From an uncultured Clostridia bacterium (lineage in GTDB: Bacteria > Bacillota > Clostridia > UBA1381), in NCBI GenBank assembly GCA_934454035.1, contig CAKSFY010000077.1, forward strand, positions 1 through 10,303: 10,303 nucleotides of DNA, read 5' to 3'. Below the pieces are notes generated by a model. That model had not been told where the DNA came from. It worked only from the letters and a program-made list of their open reading frames with translations, and made no database searches. The position numbers were made by a program, and so were the translations under genes. Below are positions 4,921 through 10,303 of the stretch, one piece after another (position 1 is the first letter of the stretch; the number at the start of each line of letters is the position of its first letter).

Positions 4921-5170
4921 AAAGCTATGATGGAATTCAGTAGACGGTAATTTCGCCGAAAGAGAGCAGCGGTCACGGGCTGTAAGCCGCTGCGGTAAGA
5001 GTATCGTTGAATCTTCGTTTCGGAGCTGCGCCGGGGAAGCGGTTGGTGTGTAGTCGGCGTCGCAGGCGGCGGTGCGTTATCCGCTTGAAAAATAAGTGTT
5101 CGGCATATTCCGGAAATATGGGTGGTACCGCGGAAGTTATTTCGTCCCTGCTTTGTGCAGGGATTTTTTT
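4921..5170 (+). ncRNA. Phenylalanine T-box leader of pheST
   Basis: A tRNA-sensing T-box riboswitch. Stem I shows a base helix TGGAA (4931-4935) with TTTCG (5018-5022), the S-turn pair AGTA (4939-4942) and GAA, and the helix ACGGTA (4944-4949) with TATCGT (5002-5007). It continues with AGAGAGC (4961-4967) and the upper helix 4966-4972 with 4987-4993. The specifier is TTC at 5014-5016, a Phe codon followed by a purine as usual, which agrees with the downstream genes. The T-box motif is at 5119-5133; its bulge TGGT (5123-5126) complements the ACCA end of tRNA-Phe. In the antiterminator GGG (5120-5122) pairs with CCC (5146-5148) and GCG (5130-5132) with CGT (5143-5145). The same CCC is used by the terminator, so uncharged tRNA-Phe should switch expression on. 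Confidence 0.95.
5145..5170 (+). terminator. T-box-controlled intrinsic terminator
   Basis: CCCTGC (5146-5151) pairs with GCAGGG (5157-5162) around the loop TTTGT, closed by T5145-A5163, and is followed by seven T (5164-5170). It is mutually exclusive with the antiterminator because both use CCC at 5146-5148. Confidence 0.92.
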
Positions 5171-5201
5171 GTTGTATAATAATATGAAAGGATGATTATA
5201 T

Positions 5202-6221
5202 ATGAAAGAAAAGCTTCAATTGATTAAAAATTCCGTATCGGAAGCTTTGGGCGAAGTTCATGACATGAAAAGTCTTGAAGATTTGCGAATCCGATATCTC
5301 GGAAAAAAAGGAGAACTGACGGCAGTCTTAAAAGGAATGGGTGCTTTGTCGGCAGAAGAACGTCCGAAAATAGGCGCTCTGGCAAATGAGATTCGCCAAA
5401 CACTCGAAACAGAAATTGACAGCAAAAAGAAAGAGCTGGCAAAGGTTTTGCAGGAGCAAAAGCTCAGGCACGAGGTAATCGATGTAACGATGCCCGGAAA
5501 AAGAAGGGAAGAGGGCAAGCTGCATCCGCTGACGCAGGTACTTGATGAAATCAAGGATATATTCACGGGCATGGGATTCCAGATTGCGGAAGGCCCGGAA
5601 GTAGAGTACGATTACTACAACTTTGAGGCACTGAACATTCCCAAGAACCACCCGGCAAGAGATACACAGGACACCTTTTATGTTGAGGATAACATAGTTT
5701 TAAGAACTCAGACCTCACCTATGCAGGTTCGGGTAATGGAAAAACAAAAACCGCCGATACGCATTATTGCACCGGGCAGAGTATACAGAAGTGACGCGGT
5801 AGATGCAACTCATTCACCGGTGTTCCACCAGGTTGAGGGACTTGTTGTTGATAAAGGCGTTACAATGGCTGACCTTAAAGGCACGCTTGAAGCATTTATG
5901 AAAGCGCTCTACGGAGAGGATACAAAGGTTCGTTTCCGTCCGCATCATTTCCCGTTTACGGAACCGTCTGCCGAGGTTGACGTTTCCTGCTTTGTCTGCG
6001 GAGGAGAAGGCTGCCGCGTCTGCAAGGGCGAAGGCTGGATTGAAATTCTCGGCTGCGGAATGGTTCATCCGAAGGTTTTGGCTAATTGCGGCATTGACCC
6101 GGAGATTTATTCCGGCTTTGCGTTCGGTCTGGGACTTGAAAGAATTGCAATGCGCCGATATGATATAGACGATTTGCGCTTGTTCTTCGAAAATGACCTC
6201 AGATTCTTGAAACAGTTCTAA
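5202..6221 (+). CDS. pheS: Phenylalanyl-tRNA synthetase alpha subunit
   Basis: This is the catalytic subunit of the alpha2-beta2 phenylalanyl-tRNA synthetase (EC 6.1.1.20), a class II enzyme that joins Phe to tRNA-Phe in the cytoplasm. Its 339 residues are the family's normal length. Residues 1-90 form the N-terminal coiled coil that contacts tRNA. The catalytic domain follows with NHPARDTQDTFY (149-160), motif 2 GRVYRSDAVDATHSP (192-206) and FRPHHFPFTEPSAEVDV (245-261). Next come a Cys-rich turn (C263, C266, C271, C274) and motif 3, GFAFGLGLERIAM (305-317). A307 in GFAFG is the Ala that sets the size of the Phe pocket, so this is the wild-type form. The ATG follows an AAAGGA about 9 nt upstream and 31 nt after the T-box terminator tract. 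It is transcribed together with pheT. Confidence 0.97.
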   Translation: MKEKLQLIKNSVSEALGEVHDMKSLEDLRIRYLGKKGELTAVLKGMGALSAEERPKIGALANEIRQTLETEIDSKKKELAKVLQEQKLRHEVIDVTMPGKRREEGKLHPLTQVLDEIKDIFTGMGFQIAEGPEVEYDYYNFEALNIPKNHPARDTQDTFYVEDNIVLRTQTSPMQVRVMEKQKPPIRIIAPGRVYRSDAVDATHSPVFHQVEGLVVDKGVTMADLKGTLEAFMKALYGEDTKVRFRPHHFPFTEPSAEVDVSCFVCGGEGCRVCKGEGWIEILGCGMVHPKVLANCGIDPEIYSGFAFGLGLERIAMRRYDIDDLRLFFENDLRFLKQF

Positions 6222-6247
6222 AATGCATGGAAAGGAATGATTAAATA

Positions 6248-8629
6248 ATGAAAGTACCAATGAGTTGGTTCTCCGATTATACGGATATAACAGGCGTAAC
6301 GCCTAAGGAATATGCGCACGCACTTACCATGACAGGCTCCAAGGTTGAGGGTGTTGAAAATATGGGCGGCGGCATAAGCAATGTCGTTACCGGAAAAATT
6401 ATTGAAATAAAACCTCATGAAAATTCAGACCATCTTGTAATTTGTCAGGTTGATGTCGGCAGCGAAGTGTTGCAGATTGTAACAGGTGCGCCGAATGTAA
6501 AAGAGGGACAGATTGTTCCGGTTGCAAAGAATAACTCCACACTCCCGGGCGGTGTTACAATTAAAAAAGGCAAGCTCAGAGGGGTTGAATCAAACGGAAT
6601 GTTATGCTCGCATGACGAACTGGGGATTTCGGAAGCAGACCTCGGCTATGAGCCCGAATACGGAATTTTGATTCTTCCGCCGGAGACTGAAATCGGAATG
6701 GACATAAGAGATTATTTCGGTATAAATGAGGAAGTGGTTGAATTTGAAATTACTTCCAACAGACCGGACTGTTTCAGTGTAATAGGTCTTGCGAGAGAAA
6801 CGGCAGTTACATTCGGAAAACCTTTTACGGTTAAAAAACCGAAATTCCATGAAAATAGCGAAAATATTGCCGATACAATTTCAGTAGAGGTTAAAAATTC
6901 GGATAAGTGCCTGCGCTACAGTGCCAAAATGATTAAGAATGTAAAAATAGGTCCGTCTCCGAAATGGCTTGCGGCAAGACTTCGCGCCTGCGGAATACGC
7001 TCAATCAATAATATTGTCGATATTACAAACTATATTCTTCTTGAGTACGGTCAGCCTATGCATGCATTTGACCTGCGTGACCTTGAAGGACAAAAAATTG
7101 TCGTAAGAGACGCTGCCGACGGCGAAATAATTAAAACTCTTGACGAGCAGGACAGAAAACTCACGTCAAACGATTTGGTAATTGCCGACGGGAAAAGGGC
7201 AGTTGCCATCGCCGGCGTTATGGGCGGATTTAACTCGGAAGTAAAGGACGATACTCAAACGGTTGTATTTGAGTCGGCAACCTTTGAAGCGTCAACCGTC
7301 CGCCTCAGCGCTCAGAGAGTCGGACTCAGAACCGAAGCATCGTCCAGATATGAAAAAGGACTTGATGTAAACAATACCGTTCCGGCGCTTGAGCGTGCCT
7401 GCGAACTTGTTGAAATGCTGGGCTGCGGCGAAGTGGTCGGCGGAATGATTGATATAAAAGGTCATATCCCGGCTCCGCGCGTTCATGAATTCAGACCGGA
7501 CAAAATAAATGCGTTTTTGGGAACGGATATTTCAAAAGAGGATATGGCAAAGTATCTTGAATCGCTTGAATTTACGGTTGACTGCGATAAGATGACAATT
7601 GTTGCTCCGTCTTTCCGCCCGGATATTGAGGGAGAAGCTGACATTGCCGAAGAAATTGCAAGACTTTACGGATATGATAAGATTCCCACGTCGCTTTTGT
7701 CAGGCTCGACAACAGTCGGAGGAAAATCACCCAAACAAAAGGCAGAGGACAAAATCAATAAAATTATGTGTTCTCAGGGTCTTAATGAAATAATGACCTA
7801 TACTTTCACATCCCCTGCAATATTCGATAAACTCAGAATTCCGGCGGACGGTGAATTAAGAAATACGGTTAAAATAACCAATCCGCTCGGCGAGGATACA
7901 TCTGTAATGCGAACCACAACGATAGCGTCAATGCTGGATATTCTTTCGCACAACTACAATCACAGAAATGACAGCGCTAAGCTTTTTGAAATAGGAAAAA
8001 TCTATATTCCGACAGAAGCAGGTAAAATCCCCGAGGAACCCGAAATTATTACTATGGGTATGTACGGCGGCGTTGATTTTTATGATATTAAGGGAGTATG
8101 CGAGGAACTTTTTGACGCTATGAAGGTTAAAAAGGTTTCGTATGTGACATGTACCGACCATCCGTCATTCCATCCCGGAAGATGTGCAAAAATCATGATA
8201 AAAAATGAGGAAATCGGAATTGTCGGCGAGATTCATCCCGAGGTTTCAAAAGCGTTTGAGATTGAAACTCCATGCTATGTTGCGGAAATTAATCTTGAAA
8301 AAATGCTTGATAAAGTCAATACAGAGGTTAAATATAAGCAAATGCCGAGGTTCCCGGCAGTTATCCGCGATATTGCAATGATAGTGGATAAATCGGTTCA
8401 TGTTGCGGATATGGAAAATGTTATGACGAAAGCAGCAGGCAGTCTGCTTGATTCGATTCATTTGTTTGACGTCTATGAAGGCGAACAGATTCCCGAGAAT
8501 AAAAAGAGTGTTGCTTATGCAGTCTCGTTCAGAGCAGCTGACAGAAATCTTACAAATGATGAAGTTAATGAGGTTTTCGACAAAATATTGAAAGCCCTTA
8601 AAGAAAAGCTTAATGCGGAATTGAGATAA
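6248..8629 (+). CDS. pheT: Phenylalanyl-tRNA synthetase beta subunit
   Basis: The beta subunit partners PheS and carries tRNA binding and proofreading of mischarged Tyr-tRNA-Phe. Its 793 residues are the usual length for bacterial PheT. Domains run in the expected order. An N-terminal region leads into an EMAP/OB-type tRNA-binding domain (about 45-155, with GKIIEIKPHENSDHL and SNGMLCSHDELG). The B3/B4 editing domain (about 212-385) contains NNIVDITNY and GQPMHAFD. The B5 domain (about 409-475) ends near RPDIEGEADIAEEIARLYGY. A catalytic-like core follows, and then the C-terminal anticodon-binding FDX-ACB domain (about 699-792, starting MPRFPAVIRDIAMI). The ATG is 26 nt after the pheS stop with AAAGGA about 12 nt upstream. 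No frameshift or missing domain is seen. Expression is set by the T-box leader ahead of pheS. Confidence 0.97.
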   Translation: MKVPMSWFSDYTDITGVTPKEYAHALTMTGSKVEGVENMGGGISNVVTGKIIEIKPHENSDHLVICQVDVGSEVLQIVTGAPNVKEGQIVPVAKNNSTLPGGVTIKKGKLRGVESNGMLCSHDELGISEADLGYEPEYGILILPPETEIGMDIRDYFGINEEVVEFEITSNRPDCFSVIGLARETAVTFGKPFTVKKPKFHENSENIADTISVEVKNSDKCLRYSAKMIKNVKIGPSPKWLAARLRACGIRSINNIVDITNYILLEYGQPMHAFDLRDLEGQKIVVRDAADGEIIKTLDEQDRKLTSNDLVIADGKRAVAIAGVMGGFNSEVKDDTQTVVFESATFEASTVRLSAQRVGLRTEASSRYEKGLDVNNTVPALERACELVEMLGCGEVVGGMIDIKGHIPAPRVHEFRPDKINAFLGTDISKEDMAKYLESLEFTVDCDKMTIVAPSFRPDIEGEADIAEEIARLYGYDKIPTSLLSGSTTVGGKSPKQKAEDKINKIMCSQGLNEIMTYTFTSPAIFDKLRIPADGELRNTVKITNPLGEDTSVMRTTTIASMLDILSHNYNHRNDSAKLFEIGKIYIPTEAGKIPEEPEIITMGMYGGVDFYDIKGVCEELFDAMKVKKVSYVTCTDHPSFHPGRCAKIMIKNEEIGIVGEIHPEVSKAFEIETPCYVAEINLEKMLDKVNTEVKYKQMPRFPAVIRDIAMIVDKSVHVADMENVMTKAAGSLLDSIHLFDVYEGEQIPENKKSVAYAVSFRAADRNLTNDEVNEVFDKILKALKEKLNAELR

Positions 8630-8634
8630 GGATT

Positions 8635-8689
8635 AAAAAGGTATTGAAATGATGCGTTTGCATAAATTCAATTCCTTTTGATTTTTCTT
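8635..8689 (+). terminator. Intrinsic terminator of the pheST operon
   Basis: The stem pairs 8636-8648 with 8667-8679, that is AAAAGG and ATTGAA with TTCAAT and CCTTTT, with one T-T mismatch. An inner ATGC/GCAT pairing sits in the loop, and the T-rich tract TTTTTCTT at 8682-8689 follows. The hairpin begins 7 nt after the pheT stop. The end of the T-tract touches the -35 box of the next gene. Confidence 0.85.
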
Positions 8690-8715
8690 GACTTTAAATA
8701 AAAATCTAGTAAAAT
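8688..8715 (+). promoter_or_regulatory. Sigma-A promoter of the c-di-GMP signalling gene
   Basis: TTGACT (8688-8693) and TAAAAT (8710-8715) with a 16-bp spacer. The -35 box overlaps the last bases of the pheST terminator T-tract, so the two units are packed end to end. The leader before the ATG at 8763 is about 41 nt. Confidence 0.7.
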
Positions 8716-8762
8716 ATCAGTAATCAAACAACATTTATTTTGTATCGGAGGTGTAATATAAT

Positions 8763-10303
8763 ATGGAAAAGCTTAATATGATTAAAAAAATTGATAAATC
8801 CTCCGAAATAGAATTAGTGACCCGCTTGCTGTCCGAACGCTTTGACGGAATTTTGTTAATTGATGCAGAATCGGGCTTGTTAATTGAGTCAAACAGAATC
8901 CTCACAGGAAAACTGTTTGAGCTTGTAAGCTTTGATAATGTTCCGTATGAGAATCAGGCAAAAAATATTATAAACAGATATATTCCGCAGGTGGACAGGG
9001 ATATGCTGCTCGAGAAAATGCAGCTGTCAAATGTAATGACGAAGCTTAAGAAAAAATCCAAATATTATATTGATTTCCAGTCGGTGAAGTATACATATAA
9101 GCGCCTGACCTTTGAATATCTTGAAAGTGGTATTATTGTGCTGATACTTGAGGATATTTCGGATATTCTTTCAAATGAGATTGATCCGCTGACCGGACTT
9201 TATAACTCAACAGGTTTTCACAACAAGGTGCGGGAATGGCTTCGTAAAAATCCCGGAAAGTGGTACAGGGTTCAGCGTTATAATCTGGACAGCTTTAAGG
9301 ATATTAACGGACTTTACGGCTATTCTGTGGGCAACAAGCTCTTAAAGGATATAGGATATTACATGAAAAAAAGCGACAGAAACGGGAGTTTCTCGGCGCA
9401 TCTTAATGCAGATCATTTTGTTCGTTTTTGTACGGATAAAACTATCAGTGTGCATGAGTATTATGACATTTTTAAAAACTGTTTTGCCCAGTATAATCTG
9501 AAAATACCGATTTCAATGCATGTCGGAGTTTATGACCTGTGTGAACCGGACTGTGATTCTTATACGATGAGCTATAAAGCGCTTTTGGCACTGCAGTCGG
9601 AAAAAGGCAACCTCAGAAAGCATATAAATTTTTACGAAAAAGGCATGATGAAAGAGGAAATAGATAACCAGGCGCTTTTAAATGACATAGGGAGAGCACT
9701 GGACAATGATGAATTTGAGATTTGGTTTCAGCCGCAGATAAATTACGAAAACAAATCGTTAATCGGAGCGGAAGCACTTGTACGCTGGAATCATCCGGAT
9801 AAGGGCATTATTTCACCGGGGGAATTTATTCCCCTTATGGAAAGAAGCAATTATATAGGCATGGTGGATATGCATATAATAGAGAAAACCTGCCGTTATA
9901 TGCGCAAATGGATGGATGAAATGCCCGGTAAAGAAATAATCGTGTCCGTAAACCTTTCAAGAAACGATATTTACGATTATTGGCTTTGCGATTCTCTTGA
10001 AAAAATAATTGAAAAATACAATATACCGATTGCAAATTTAAGAGTGGAAATTACCGAAAGTGCGTATATGAACAGCCCAGAGAGATTTATAAATAATGTT
10101 GAAAAGCTTAAGGAACGGGGATTCATAATCGAAATGGATGATTTCGGCTCGGGGTACTCATCGCTTAATACCCTGAAAGATATAGATATTGATATTTTAA
10201 AGCTTGACTTAAAATTTCTGTCGGACAGTAAAAATATAAAAAAGAGTGAGATAATTATATCGGCTGTTATTAATATGGCGCAAAAACTCGGATTGCCGGT
10301 TAT
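8763..10303 (+). CDS. PAS-like/degenerate GGDEF/EAL protein, probable c-di-GMP phosphodiesterase (3' end outside window)
   Basis: The first 513 codons are present and the frame is open to the window edge. The ATG at 8763 has GGAGG (8747-8751) 11 nt upstream. Residues 1-140 form a PAS-like sensory domain (FDGILLIDAESGLLIESN, later VDRDML) without membrane helices. A GGDEF domain starts at DPLTGLYN (141-148), but its signature is NADHF (215-219) instead of GGDEF. The first metal-binding Asp is replaced by N174, and no RxxD inhibitory site is present, so it should not make c-di-GMP. The EAL domain follows from about residue 315 with EALVRW (E337-L339), VNLS (N397), EITES (E429, E432), DDFGSGYSS (D459, D460) and KLD (K480, D482). 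All catalytic motifs within view are intact. The likely activity is hydrolysis of c-di-GMP to pGpG, with the dead GGDEF perhaps acting as a GTP sensor. The last conserved EAL residues lie outside the window. Confidence 0.93.
   Translation, partial: MEKLNMIKKIDKSSEIELVTRLLSERFDGILLIDAESGLLIESNRILTGKLFELVSFDNVPYENQAKNIINRYIPQVDRDMLLEKMQLSNVMTKLKKKSKYYIDFQSVKYTYKRLTFEYLESGIIVLILEDISDILSNEIDPLTGLYNSTGFHNKVREWLRKNPGKWYRVQRYNLDSFKDINGLYGYSVGNKLLKDIGYYMKKSDRNGSFSAHLNADHFVRFCTDKTISVHEYYDIFKNCFAQYNLKIPISMHVGVYDLCEPDCDSYTMSYKALLALQSEKGNLRKHINFYEKGMMKEEIDNQALLNDIGRALDNDEFEIWFQPQINYENKSLIGAEALVRWNHPDKGIISPGEFIPLMERSNYIGMVDMHIIEKTCRYMRKWMDEMPGKEIIVSVNLSRNDIYDYWLCDSLEKIIEKYNIPIANLRVEITESAYMNSPERFINNVEKLKERGFIIEMDDFGSGYSSLNTLKDIDIDILKLDLKFLSDSKNIKKSEIIISAVINMAQKLGLPV

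Noticed and set aside
5007..5195. Arg-rich 62-codon open frame before pheS
   Set aside because: It lies wholly inside the T-box leader and its terminator; the bases are explained by RNA structure.
1..10303. CRISPR arrays, insertion sequences, tRNA or rRNA genes
   Set aside because: No spaced repeat arrays, transposase-like reading frames, terminal inverted repeats or tRNA/rRNA signatures were found on either strand.

Overview
The window looks like a chromosomal segment from a Gram-positive member of the Clostridia (Bacillota). The grounds are a yybP-ykoY (Mn2+) riboswitch, a phenylalanine T-box in front of pheST, strong AGGAGG-type ribosome binding sites, several near-consensus sigma-A promoters with 16-17 bp spacers, and moderately AT-rich DNA. 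I cannot name a genus. All calls come from reading the sequence; no database search was run.

The left half is mostly on the minus strand. Positions 1-129 hold the 5' end of a GH38-type alpha-mannosidase that leaves the window, with its own promoter at 164-192. A long hairpin terminator (204-256) ends the neighbouring operon, which is read from about 2030 down to 279. That operon consists of a sigma-A promoter, a Mn2+ riboswitch with an intrinsic terminator, mntP (a Mn2+ exporter) and, 17 nt later, a CaCA-family cation/Ca2+ antiporter. The linkage suggests a metal-efflux operon switched on by Mn2+. Next come a four-helix-bundle protein of unknown function (2107-2541) and a compact, AT-rich, three-gene accessory module (2616-3729). 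The module has one strong promoter and encodes a small DUF3467-like protein, an unrecognised 164-residue protein and a HEPN-like protein. A PHP-domain phosphohydrolase (3827-4672) with a perfect consensus promoter completes this half.

The right half is on the plus strand. A promoter at 4874-4902 drives a full T-box leader with specifier codon UUC. It is followed by pheS and pheT, the two subunits of phenylalanyl-tRNA synthetase, and a strong terminator. The last gene, cut by the window end, encodes a PAS-like/GGDEF/EAL cyclic-di-GMP protein whose GGDEF domain is degenerate and whose EAL domain looks active.

Most of the window is housekeeping or well-known regulation. The parts most worth a second look are the 2616-3729 accessory module with its HEPN-like protein and repeat-flanked promoter, and the pairing of a CaCA antiporter with mntP under one Mn2+ riboswitch.
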